Below are positions 8,741 to 19,438 of a stretch of DNA of 64,000 nt, piece by piece. The notes beneath the pieces were generated by a model that was given only the letters and a program-made list of their open reading frames with translations, was not told the DNA's origin and ran no database searches. Position numbers and translations under genes: made by a program. Each line of letters starts with the position of its first letter. Position 1 is the stretch's first letter. The stretch comes from Amphibiibacter pelophylacis (GTDB lineage Bacteria; Pseudomonadota; Gammaproteobacteria; Burkholderiales; Burkholderiaceae_C): contig NZ_JAWDIE010000005.1 of NCBI RefSeq assembly GCF_037688875.1, positions 1 to 64,000 of the forward strand. The letters run 5' to 3'.

Positions 8741-9859
8741 ATGAGTCCTGATCTTCTTCATACGCCCCTTTACGCCCTGCACCAGGAGCTGGGGGCCCGC
8801 CTTGTGCCTTTCGCCGGTTACGCCATGCCGGTGCAGTACCCGGCCGGGCTGATGGCCGAACACCAGCACACGCGCAGCGCGGCCAGCCTGTTTGATGTCT
8901 CGCACATGGGCCAGCTGCGCCTGGTGGGCGAAGGCGCTGACCGCGCTCTCGAAACCCTGATCCCCATGGACGTGCTGGGGCTGGGCGTTGATAAACAGCG
9001 CTACGGCCTGCTGCTGAACGACGCGGGCGGCATCCGGGATGACCTGATGTTTGTGCGCCGTGCGGACGACCTGTTCATCATCGTCAACGGCGCCTGCAAG
9101 GTGGCGGACATCGCCCACATCCAGGCGGGCATTGGCGATCAGTGCACCGTCGAGCCCTTGCCCGATCGCGGCCTGCTGGCGCTGCAGGGTCCGCAAGCGG
9201 TGACGGCGCTGGCGCGCGTGCTGCCCGGCGTCGAAAAGCTGGTGTTCATGAGCGGCCTGGCCTGCACCTGGCAGGGCGCTGATCTGTATGTGACGCGCAG
9301 CGGCTACACCGGCGAGGACGGCTTCGAGATTTCCGTGCCCGCCGCGCAGACCGAAGCGCTGGCCCGCGCGCTGCTGGCCCAGCCCGAAGTCAAACCGGCG
9401 GGCCTGGGCGCACGCAACTCGCTGCGCCTGGAGGCGGGTCTGTGCCTGTATGGCAACGATCTGGACGAATCCACCACGCCCATCGAGGCCGCGCTGAACT
9501 GGTCGATCCAGAAAGTGCGCCGCAGCGGCGGAGAGCGTGCAGGCGGATTCCCCGGCGCCGACGTTGTGCTGGGCCAGCTGGATGGCCGCCGCCCGCTCAC
9601 GCGCAAACGCGTCGGCCTGATCGCGCAGGAGCGCATCCCTGTGCGCGAGCACACCGCGCTGCAGGCGCCGGATGGCACGCCGCTGGGCGAAGTCTGCAGC
9701 GGCCTGCTCTCGCCGGATCTGGATCGTCCCATCGCCATGGCCTATCTGCCGCCCGAACACGCCGCCATCGGCAGCACCGTCCACGCGCTGGTGCGCGGCA
9801 AGGCCGTACCCATGCAGGTTGTGGCCATGCCCTTCGTGCCGCAGCGTTACGTGCGCTGA
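8741..9859 (+). CDS. gcvT: Glycine cleavage T-protein (aminomethyltransferase)
   Basis: Transfers the methylene group from aminomethyl-lipoyl H-protein to tetrahydrofolate and releases ammonia. At 372 residues it is standard length. It starts TPLYALHQELGARLVPFAGY and has MPVQYPAG and SLFDVSHMGQ at about residues 25-60, then YTGEDGFEISVPA (about 188-200) and GLGARNSLRLEAGLCLYGND, the folate-site region. The ATG at 8741 starts the family-like sequence. Further upstream in the same frame lies riboswitch RNA. It is the first gene of gcvT-gcvH-gcvP. Confidence 0.96.
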   Translation: MSPDLLHTPLYALHQELGARLVPFAGYAMPVQYPAGLMAEHQHTRSAASLFDVSHMGQLRLVGEGADRALETLIPMDVLGLGVDKQRYGLLLNDAGGIRDDLMFVRRADDLFIIVNGACKVADIAHIQAGIGDQCTVEPLPDRGLLALQGPQAVTALARVLPGVEKLVFMSGLACTWQGADLYVTRSGYTGEDGFEISVPAAQTEALARALLAQPEVKPAGLGARNSLRLEAGLCLYGNDLDESTTPIEAALNWSIQKVRRSGGERAGGFPGADVVLGQLDGRRPLTRKRVGLIAQERIPVREHTALQAPDGTPLGEVCSGLLSPDLDRPIAMAYLPPEHAAIGSTVHALVRGKAVPMQVVAMPFVPQRYVR

Positions 9860-9916
9860 GCGCCGCTGTCATCCTTTCACACTCATTCTTTCCTGCTGAC
9901 CACCCGGAGCCCCACC

Positions 9917-10291
9917 ATGAGCAAAATTCTCTACACCGAAGACCACGAATGGGTCCAGATCAACGATGACGGCAGCGTCACCGTGGGCATCACCGAACAC
10001 GCGCAGGACACGCTGGGCGACGTGGTGTTTGTCGAGCTGCCCGAAGTCGGCCGCCACTACGCGCAGAAAGACGCCGCAGGCGTGGTCGAATCGGTCAAGG
10101 CCGCAGCCGATGTCTACATGCCGCTGGACGGCACCGTCACTGCCGTCAACGACACGCTGACCGCCGAACCCTCGACCGTCAACAGCTCGCCGCTGGGCGA
10201 GGGCTGGTTCTTTCGCGTGCAGCCCTCCGACGCCAGCCAGCTCGATGGCCTGATGACGGCCGAAGCCTACGCCGCGCTGATCGAGGGGTGA
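9917..10291 (+). CDS. gcvH: Glycine cleavage H-protein
   Basis: Small lipoylated carrier that shuttles the aminomethyl group between the P-, T- and L-proteins. The 124 residues start KILYTEDHEWV. The lipoyl-lysine motif ESVKAAADVY is at about residues 60-70, with the modified Lys in VKAA. It lies 57 bases after gcvT and its stop (TGA 10289-10291) is embedded in the region of the gcvP start. Confidence 0.97.
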   Translation: MSKILYTEDHEWVQINDDGSVTVGITEHAQDTLGDVVFVELPEVGRHYAQKDAAGVVESVKAAADVYMPLDGTVTAVNDTLTAEPSTVNSSPLGEGWFFRVQPSDASQLDGLMTAEAYAALIEG

Positions 10292-10296
10292 TGTCC

Positions 10297-13197
<2,901 letters not shown>

Positions 13198-13204
13198 GGC
13201 GGCG

Positions 13205-13939
13205 GTGACCCCGGCCGTCCTGCTGGTCGAAGACGACGCCCTGCTGGCCGACGCGCTGTCGGCCCAGCTGGAGCGGGCGGGCTACCGCGTGCGCGCCTGC
13301 GGCGATGGCGCCCAGGCGCTGGAGCTGTTGCTGGCCGACGGACGCGGCGGCGGGGCGCTGTCGCTGGTGGTACTCGACCAGGGCCTGCCGGGCCTTGGGG
13401 GCCTGGACGTTCTGCGCCAGGCCCGAGCCCAGGGCGTGACGCTGCCCATCCTGATCCTGACCGCGCGCGACGGGCTGGACGACCGTGTCGCCGGGCTCAA
13501 CGCCGGGGCCGACGATTACCTGTGCAAGCCCTTTGACTTCCCCGAACTGCACGCCCGCCTGCAGGCGCTGCTGCGCCGCCAGGCGCCGCGTCTGGAGCGC
13601 CTGCAGCTGGCCGATCTGCTCATCGACGTGCCCGGGCGGCGCGCCACGCTGGCGGGGATCATGCTGGATCTCAGCCCGCGCGAGTGGACGCTGCTGCTGC
13701 TGCTGATGCGCCACGCGCAGCAGGTGGTGCGCAAGGACAGCATCCACGAGGCCTGGGAGGGCGATGAACGCCCCGACGATCGCTCTGACGAGCGCGAAGA
13801 CACCGCCGCCGCCAGCGGGGTGCAGACCAACGTGATCGAGGTCTACATCCACCGCCTGCGGCGCAAGCTGGAGGGCTCGCGGCTCAGCATCCGCACCGTG
13901 CGCGGTCTGGGCTACCTGCTGGATCAGGCGGGCGCCTGA
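13205..13939 (+). CDS. OmpR-family response regulator
   Basis: DNA-binding response regulator. The receiver domain (about residues 3-118) has the acidic pair in LVEDDALL, the phospho-acceptor Asp in LVVLDQGLPG, Thr in LTARD and Lys in LCKPF. The winged-helix effector domain ends in IEVYIHRLRRKLEGSRLSIRTVRGLGYLL. Odd feature: about 20 mostly acidic residues (GDERPDDRSDEREDTAAASG) are inserted before VQTNVIEVYIHRLRRKL, in the transactivation-loop region. I chose the GTG at 13205, 7 bases after the gcvP stop, because it directly precedes the receiver sequence. The paired kinase follows after one base. It resembles TctD/QseB-type regulators; the signal is unknown. Confidence 0.88.
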   Translation: MTPAVLLVEDDALLADALSAQLERAGYRVRACGDGAQALELLLADGRGGGALSLVVLDQGLPGLGGLDVLRQARAQGVTLPILILTARDGLDDRVAGLNAGADDYLCKPFDFPELHARLQALLRRQAPRLERLQLADLLIDVPGRRATLAGIMLDLSPREWTLLLLLMRHAQQVVRKDSIHEAWEGDERPDDRSDEREDTAAASGVQTNVIEVYIHRLRRKLEGSRLSIRTVRGLGYLLDQAGA

Positions 13940-13940
13940 C

Positions 13941-15401
13941 ATGCGCCACCTGCTGCAGCGGCTGTGGCCGGGTCGCGGCTCGCTGCGCCTGCAGCTGCTG
14001 CTGTGGCTGGTTCTGCCGCAGCTGGTGCTGTGGTCGGTCGCGGCGGTCTTCACCTACCAGCTCGCCACGCGCTACGCCAACGCCGCCACCGACGCCGGGC
14101 TGATCCAGTCGGCGCGGGCGCTGGCGCGCCAGGTCAAGCCCAGCGGATCGGGTTTCCTGGTCGATTTTCCCCGTGCGGCGCAGGACATCCTGGAGGCCGA
14201 TCCCGGCGATCGGCTGTACTACATGGTCAGCTCGCCGCCCGGCAGCTTCCTGCTGGGCAACGACCGCCTGCCGCCGCCCCCGGCGGTGCTGCCGCTGGCG
14301 CCCGGACACCCGCTGCTGTACAGCGGCAGTCTGGCGGTGCGCGAAGGGCGTCAGGCTCACCCGGTGCGCGTGGTGGCGCTGCTGCTGCGCTCGCAGGACG
14401 GGGGCAGTGCGCCGCAGTCGCTGCTGGTGCAGGTGGCGCGGCGCAGCGCGGGCCGCCAGGCCATGGCCAGCCAGATCCTGCTGGACACAGCACTGCCGCT
14501 GTCGGGCGTGATGCTGCTCATGACGCTGGGCGTGGGCTGGGGCATCCGGCGCGGTCTGCGTCCGCTGGACCGCCTGCAGGCTGCGCTGGCGCGGCGCCAC
14601 CCGGGCGACATGCGCCCGCTGGATATCCGCGAGGCGCCGCACGAGGTCCAGGGCCTGGTCCAGGCGGTGAACGATCTGCTGGACCAGGTCCAGCGCCAGG
14701 TGCAACACCAGAAGCGCTTCATCAGCGACGCCGCGCACCAGCTGCGCACGCCGCTGGCTGGGCTGAAAAGCCAGACCGAGCTGGCTTGGGCGCACGCCAG
14801 CGATCCACCGCTCAAGGCGCGGCTGGAGCGCGTCATGCAGAGCGCCCGGCGCAGCGCCCACCTGGTCACCCAGCTGCTCAGCCTGGCGCGCGCCGACCCC
14901 ACGCAGCCGCTGGAGCTGACCGAGCGCGTGACCGCATCGGCACTCATGGCCGACATCACCGCGCAGTGGGTGCCGCGCGCCATGGCGCTGGGCGTAGATT
15001 TGGGTTTTGACGAGGCCGCCTCACCGCCAGACGCCGAAGTCTGGAGCCAGCGCTGGCTGCTGGGCGAGGCCGTGGCCAACCTGATCGACAACGCCCTGCA
15101 GTACGCGGGCCCGGGCAGCACGGTGACGACGCGGGTCAGCCCGGGCGAAGACCCCGGCTGGCTGCTGCTACAGGTGGAAGACGACGGACCCGGCATCCCG
15201 CCGGATCAGCACGGTGCGGTGCTGCAGCGCTTCACGCGGCTGCAGGATGGCGGCGAGGGCTGCGGCCTGGGCCTGCCCATCGCCAGCGAGATCGCCGGAC
15301 AGCATGGCGGCGGTTTGCATCTGCGCAGTCTGGTGCCGCGCGGCCTGTCGGTGGCGCTGCGCCTGCCCCGCATCGGGGCAGGGCAGACGCCGCCGGTTTA
15401 A
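13941..15401 (+). CDS. Sensor histidine kinase (TctE-like)
   Basis: Membrane sensor kinase of 486 residues, partner of the regulator just upstream. Transmembrane segments are predicted at about residues 18-38 and 178-198. They flank a periplasmic sensor region of about 140 residues containing DRLYYMVSSPPGSFLLG, like the periplasmic domain of TctE-type kinases. The phospho-acceptor is His266 in SDAAHQLRTPLAGL. The ATP-binding domain shows the N box NLIDNALQYAG, the G1 box DDGPGIP and the G2 box GCGLGLPIA. TctE relatives sense tricarboxylates, but position behind gcvP raises other possibilities. Confidence 0.88.
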   Translation: MRHLLQRLWPGRGSLRLQLLLWLVLPQLVLWSVAAVFTYQLATRYANAATDAGLIQSARALARQVKPSGSGFLVDFPRAAQDILEADPGDRLYYMVSSPPGSFLLGNDRLPPPPAVLPLAPGHPLLYSGSLAVREGRQAHPVRVVALLLRSQDGGSAPQSLLVQVARRSAGRQAMASQILLDTALPLSGVMLLMTLGVGWGIRRGLRPLDRLQAALARRHPGDMRPLDIREAPHEVQGLVQAVNDLLDQVQRQVQHQKRFISDAAHQLRTPLAGLKSQTELAWAHASDPPLKARLERVMQSARRSAHLVTQLLSLARADPTQPLELTERVTASALMADITAQWVPRAMALGVDLGFDEAASPPDAEVWSQRWLLGEAVANLIDNALQYAGPGSTVTTRVSPGEDPGWLLLQVEDDGPGIPPDQHGAVLQRFTRLQDGGEGCGLGLPIASEIAGQHGGGLHLRSLVPRGLSVALRLPRIGAGQTPPV

Positions 15402-15411
15402 AGCCGCAGGT

Positions 15412-15954
15412 TCAGAACTTCATGCCCAGGCCGCCGGAGAAGCCCTGCAGGTCTTTGGCGTAGCGCATGTAGTCGGCGTTGACGTAAAGCTGCGGGTTGA
15501 TGCTGTAGCCCAGCCCCAGGCCGTAGGAGAAGCTGCCGCTGGTGCCGCGCGCCTGCGTGCCGTCGCTCGCCTTGGCGGTGATGTCCACCTTGGTGTAGCC
15601 CAGGCGGGCGTAGCCTTCCAGGCCCTCGGTCAGCAGGATGCGGGGCTTGAGGTAAATCCCGTACATCTTGTTGACCTTGGCATCGACCGAGGTGGTGCCT
15701 GTGGTGTCGGTGTAGCTGACCGAGCCGTTTTTCACGCCAAAGCCCAGCATGCCTTCAGCGGCCCAGGTGGGATCGAATTCGTAGCCCAGCGTGGCGCGCA
15801 GCAGCGTCGCCGAGCCGGTGCCCGAGAAGCCGGCGCCTTCGGGCTTGAGGCGGGCGATGGTGGTGTTGATTTCGGCGTAGGGCTGCGGCTGGGCCTGCGC
15901 GTGGGCGGCTGCGGCAGTGACGGTCAGAGCGGCGGTGAGGATGAATTTTTTCAT
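15412..15954 (-). CDS. Small outer-membrane beta-barrel protein
   Basis: 180-residue outer-membrane protein with a Sec signal peptide (MKKFILTAALTVTAAAAHAQA, cleavage after AHA). The mature part has alternating beta strands rich in Gly and aromatic residues (LRATLGYEF, GYARLGYTKV, SYGLGLGYSI) and ends in the C-terminal Phe (GMKF) typical of barrels inserted by BAM. Length suggests an eight-stranded barrel of the OmpA/OmpX-like porin-family type. The start at 15954 is chosen for the signal peptide. It is convergent with the sensor kinase, with 10 bases between stops. Its role is not known. Confidence 0.82.
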   Translation of the reverse strand: MKKFILTAALTVTAAAAHAQAQPQPYAEINTTIARLKPEGAGFSGTGSATLLRATLGYEFDPTWAAEGMLGFGVKNGSVSYTDTTGTTSVDAKVNKMYGIYLKPRILLTEGLEGYARLGYTKVDITAKASDGTQARGTSGSFSYGLGLGYSINPQLYVNADYMRYAKDLQGFSGGLGMKF

Positions 15955-15995
15955 GGCGTTTCCTGGGTGGACTCGGTGAAGGGCAAAGGCAAACA

Positions 15996-16022
15996 GGTCA
16001 GATTGTGGGCTGACCGTTTTTT
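15996..16022. repeat. Hairpin with T-run in the divergent gap
   Basis: GGTCAG (15996-16001) and CTGACC (16010-16015) form a 6-base stem with an 8-base loop, followed on the plus strand by six T (16017-16022). It looks like a weak terminator or an operator upstream of the outer-membrane protein gene. No plus-strand gene ends here, so a terminator role is not obvious. Confidence 0.35.
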
Positions 16023-16118
16023 GGGTGGGGCGATTTTCTGCACACAGACTCCGGCTAACGCTCTGGCTGTTGCCGCGCTGCAACGTCGCTGCCCGCCGGT
16101 CGCCCGCTGCGGCACGGG

Positions 16119-16124
16119 CATAAT
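16119..16124 (+). promoter_or_regulatory. Candidate -10 box very close to a start codon
   Basis: CATAAT lies 8 bases before the ATG at 16133. If used, the transcript would begin at or next to the start codon, giving a leaderless mRNA. No Shine-Dalgarno sequence is visible in the 10 bases before the ATG. This is inference only. Confidence 0.3.
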
Positions 16125-16132
16125 CACCCGCC

Positions 16133-17812
16133 ATGTCTTCGAACAACAGTCCTGCCCTTGCGCTGCAGCGCGATGTCCTGCCCCTGCCGCGCTGGGCGCT
16201 GTGGCTGCTGTGCGCGCTTTACGTGGTCAGCGGCTTCTGGGGACGCGACCCCTGGCGCGCCGCCGACATCGACGCTTACGCCGCGATGCTCGACATGGTC
16301 CGCAGTGGCCACTGGCAGCCGCAGTTGCTGGGCGCGCCCATCGAGGGCGGCTGGCTGCCCTATGCGCTGGGTGCCGCTTTCATCCATGTCGGCGAGTGGC
16401 TGGCGCCTGCGCTATCGCCCTGGATCTGGGTGCGCCTGCCCTTTATCGCGGTGATGGGCGCCATGATGGCGCTGCTGTGGTACTCCGCCTACCATCTGGC
16501 GCGCGAGGACGCGGCCCAGCCCCAGCGCTTTGCCTTGGGCGGCGAGGCGGGGCGCATTGACTACGCCCGCGCCATGGCCGACAGCGCGCTGCTGGCGCTG
16601 GTCGCTACACTGGGCCTGCTGCAGCTCGGCCACGAGGTGACACCGCAGCTGCTGCAGCTGCTGGCCGTCACGCTGTGGATGTACGGCCTGGCGCGGGCAC
16701 CCACGCAGCGCGGCCTGGCGCTGGGGGCACTGGGGGGATCTGGCCTGATCCTGGCCGCCAGCGGCGCGCCGGTCAGTGCGGTGGCGCTGATGCTGGGCGC
16801 GCTGGCCATCGCGGCGCGCTCCAGCCATGCGGCGGTGCGCCGTCTGCTGCTTCCTGTTGCACTGCTGCTGGTGCCGGTGCTGGCGGTGGCGGGGCTCACC
16901 GGGGCCTGGGCCTGGCGCGTGCGCTGGTCGTCCAGCGGGACGGATCTGCTCAAGCTGCTGATCTGGTTCACCTGGCCGACGCTGCCGATGGCGCTGGTCA
17001 CGCTGTGGCGCTGGCGCGCTTTTGTGCTGCACCGCCACGTCAGCGTGCCGCTGGTGCTGTCGGCCTGGGCGCTGGCGCAGTGCCTGGCCATGGCGGGCGA
17101 CCAGCATGCGCTGCTGCTGGCCCTGCCGGGTCTGGCGCTGCTGGCCGCCTGGTCGCTGCCTGCCGTGCCGCGCGGCCTGACGGCGCTGGTGGACTGGTTC
17201 TCGGTCTGCTTTTTCAGCGTGGCGGCGCTGGCCATCTGGGTGATTTACAGCGCCATGCACCTGGGCTGGCCCGCGCCCATCGCGGCCAACATCGACCGCC
17301 TCTCCAGCGATTACGACGTGCCGTTTCAGGCCTGGGCGCTGGTTCTGGGCGGGGCGGTGACGCTGGTCTGGGGCGCGCTGGTCGTCTGGCGCACGGGGCG
17401 TCACCGCCCGGCACTGTGGAAAAGCATGGTTCTGCCGGCGGGTGGCGTGGGCGCCTGCTGGCTGATGCTGATGAGCTTGTGGCTGCCCGTGCTCGATTAC
17501 GGCCGCAGCCCGCGCCCCTGGGCCGAGCTGGTCCGCGCGCAGATCACCGGGCCAGCGTGCCTGGAAGTGGGGCTGCTGTCCAGCGACGCACAGGCGGCAT
17601 TGCAGGTCTATGGCCGCCCGGGCTGGCAGTTGCGGCGCAACCCGCTGCACACCTGTGATTCGGGCGTCAGTGGCCAGCCGGTCTGGCGCCTGGTGCCCAA
17701 CCCCAGCCGGGGCGCCGCGCCTGCTTTGCCCGGCTGGGCCGCGACGGGCCAGATCACCCGCCCGACCAGCCGCGCTGACACCATGATCCTGTACCGGCGG
17801 CTGAGTTTTTGA
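16133..17812 (+). CDS. ArnT/PMT-like integral membrane glycosyltransferase
   Basis: 559-residue protein with about ten hydrophobic segments. The first hydrophobic helix runs into GRDPWRAADIDAYAAMLDMV and then WQPQLLGAPIEGGWLPY. This is the layout of the first periplasmic loop of ArnT-type (GT83/GT39-like) transferases, where acidic residues bind lipid-linked sugar. Such enzymes move a sugar from polyprenyl phosphate to lipid A or another surface acceptor. The ArnT consensus Glu-Tyr after the first Asp is altered here to Asp-Ala-Tyr, so activity is uncertain. The C-terminal 90 residues look soluble and contain two Cys. It is followed by ppx after 53 bases. Confidence 0.65.
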   Translation: MSSNNSPALALQRDVLPLPRWALWLLCALYVVSGFWGRDPWRAADIDAYAAMLDMVRSGHWQPQLLGAPIEGGWLPYALGAAFIHVGEWLAPALSPWIWVRLPFIAVMGAMMALLWYSAYHLAREDAAQPQRFALGGEAGRIDYARAMADSALLALVATLGLLQLGHEVTPQLLQLLAVTLWMYGLARAPTQRGLALGALGGSGLILAASGAPVSAVALMLGALAIAARSSHAAVRRLLLPVALLLVPVLAVAGLTGAWAWRVRWSSSGTDLLKLLIWFTWPTLPMALVTLWRWRAFVLHRHVSVPLVLSAWALAQCLAMAGDQHALLLALPGLALLAAWSLPAVPRGLTALVDWFSVCFFSVAALAIWVIYSAMHLGWPAPIAANIDRLSSDYDVPFQAWALVLGGAVTLVWGALVVWRTGRHRPALWKSMVLPAGGVGACWLMLMSLWLPVLDYGRSPRPWAELVRAQITGPACLEVGLLSSDAQAALQVYGRPGWQLRRNPLHTCDSGVSGQPVWRLVPNPSRGAAPALPGWAATGQITRPTSRADTMILYRRLSF

Positions 17813-17865
17813 GACGCCGCCCTACAATCCTGCCCACTGCCTCATCCACCCATTGCGAGCCCGAT

Positions 17866-19428
17866 ATGGTCCAGCTGCTCCCCCCCCACCAGATGCCGCT
17901 TGTGGCGGTGGACATGGGCTCCAACAGTTTCCGCTACGAAATCGGCCGCATCCAGGACGGGCAGTACGAGCGCATCGCCTACGAAAAAGAGAGCGTCCGC
18001 TTGGGCGCCGGGCTGGACGAGCGCGGCCTGCTGACGGGTGAAGCGGCCCAGCGCGGGCTGGATTGCCTGGCGCGCTTTGGCGCCAAAATCCGCAAGTTTC
18101 GTCCCGAGCGCGTGCGCGCTGTGGCCACGCAGACGCTGCGCGAGGCGCGCAACCGAGACGACTTCCTGCGCGAAGGGCAGAAGGCGCTGGGCTTTCCCAT
18201 CGAGGTCATTCCGGGGCGCGAAGAAGCGCGGCTGATCTACTGCGGCGTGTCCTTCCTGCAGCCGTCCGAGAGCGCACGGCTGGTGATCGACATTGGCGGA
18301 CGTTCCACCGAAATGGTGCTGGGTCAGGGCCGCGAGCAGCTCGCCGCCGAATCCTTCCAGCTGGGCAGCGTCAGCCTGTCCATGGCTTATTTTGGGCGTG
18401 GCGAGCTGACCGAATCGGCGTTTGAAAAGGCCGGGGTCGCCGCAGGGGCCGCGCTGCAGGAGGCGCTGGTGCCTTTTGATCCCAGCCGCTGGACCGAGGT
18501 GCTGGGCTCGTCGGGCACGGCGGGCGCGGTGGCGCAGTTCCTGGCCACGCGCGGCGTCAGCGACGGGGTCATCACCGCCGAAGGCCTGCGCTGGTGCATC
18601 CGCCAGTGCGTCAAGGCTGGGCACGTCGATGCGCTGCCCGCGCTGGGCATCAAGCCCGACCGTGCGCCGGTGATCGCCGGGGGCCTGTCGATTCTTCAGA
18701 CCCTGATGACGCTGTTCCGCATCGAGCGCATCGTGCCCGCGCGCGGCGCGCTGCGCCAGGGCGTGATTGTTGATCTGCACGACCGTCTGCAAAGCCAGGC
18801 GCTGTACGCCGCCCGCCAGAAAACCCGCGAAGGCGCCACCGACGCCGCACCGCTGCCGGTGCTGGACGTGCGCGACCAGACGGTGACCGCGCTGCAGGCG
18901 CGCTACCACGTCGATCTGGCGCAGGCCCGGCGCGTGGGCGAGCAGGCGCTGGCGCTGCAGCTTCAGGTGGCGCGTCTGCCGCACGAAGAGCACCGCGAAC
19001 TGGGCTGGGCCGCCGCGCTGCACGAGGTGGGGATGACGGTGTCGCACCACGATCATCACCGCCACACCGCTTACGTTCTGGCGCACAGCGACGCGCCGGG
19101 TTTTTCGCAAAGCCAGCAGCGGCGCCTGGCGCAGCTCACGCTGGGGCAGCGCGGGCGCTTGCGCAAGATCAGCGACGATCTGGCTCACCCGGGCTTTCGC
19201 ATCCAGTGCCTGTGCCTGCGCCTGGCGGTCATCCTGTGCAACGCCCGCCTGGACGCGCCCGACGGCAGCCGCCCCGGCGTCAAGCTGGCGCAGGATGGCC
19301 AGAATTTCTCCCTGAAAGTCGCGAAGAAATGGGCGCTGCACCACCCGCAGACCCTGCACCTGCTGCGCCAGGAAAGCCAGGAGTGGGACAGGCTGGCGGG
19401 CGGCTGGAAGCTGCAGATCGTCGATTGA
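17866..19428 (+). CDS. ppx: Exopolyphosphatase (Ppx/GppA family)
   Basis: Hydrolyses terminal phosphates from inorganic polyphosphate or converts pppGpp to ppGpp. The ASKHA fold is clear: VAVDMGSNSFRYEIGR (phosphate 1 loop) near the N-terminus, EEARLIYCGV, and VIDIGGRSTEMVLGQG (phosphate 2 loop, about residues 140-155) with Arg in place of the usual third Gly. The C-terminal part has an HD-like helical region with AALHEVGMTVSHHDHHRHTAYVL. I start at the ATG 17866 rather than the in-frame 17809, because the family sequence begins shortly after. Total length is 520 residues. Whether it is Ppx or GppA is not settled. Confidence 0.88.
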   Translation: MVQLLPPHQMPLVAVDMGSNSFRYEIGRIQDGQYERIAYEKESVRLGAGLDERGLLTGEAAQRGLDCLARFGAKIRKFRPERVRAVATQTLREARNRDDFLREGQKALGFPIEVIPGREEARLIYCGVSFLQPSESARLVIDIGGRSTEMVLGQGREQLAAESFQLGSVSLSMAYFGRGELTESAFEKAGVAAGAALQEALVPFDPSRWTEVLGSSGTAGAVAQFLATRGVSDGVITAEGLRWCIRQCVKAGHVDALPALGIKPDRAPVIAGGLSILQTLMTLFRIERIVPARGALRQGVIVDLHDRLQSQALYAARQKTREGATDAAPLPVLDVRDQTVTALQARYHVDLAQARRVGEQALALQLQVARLPHEEHRELGWAAALHEVGMTVSHHDHHRHTAYVLAHSDAPGFSQSQQRRLAQLTLGQRGRLRKISDDLAHPGFRIQCLCLRLAVILCNARLDAPDGSRPGVKLAQDGQNFSLKVAKKWALHHPQTLHLLRQESQEWDRLAGGWKLQIVD

Positions 19429-19438
19429 TGAGGGCGCT

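Noticed and set aside
15996..16022. Strong terminator reading on the plus strand
   Set aside because: The stem is only 6 bases and no plus-strand transcript is expected to end there, so I list it only as a repeat.
17866..19428. Ppx phosphate loop with Arg for Gly (GGRST) as a sign of inactivity
   Set aside because: I recall this form as common in Burkholderiales homologues, so it does not by itself indicate loss of function.
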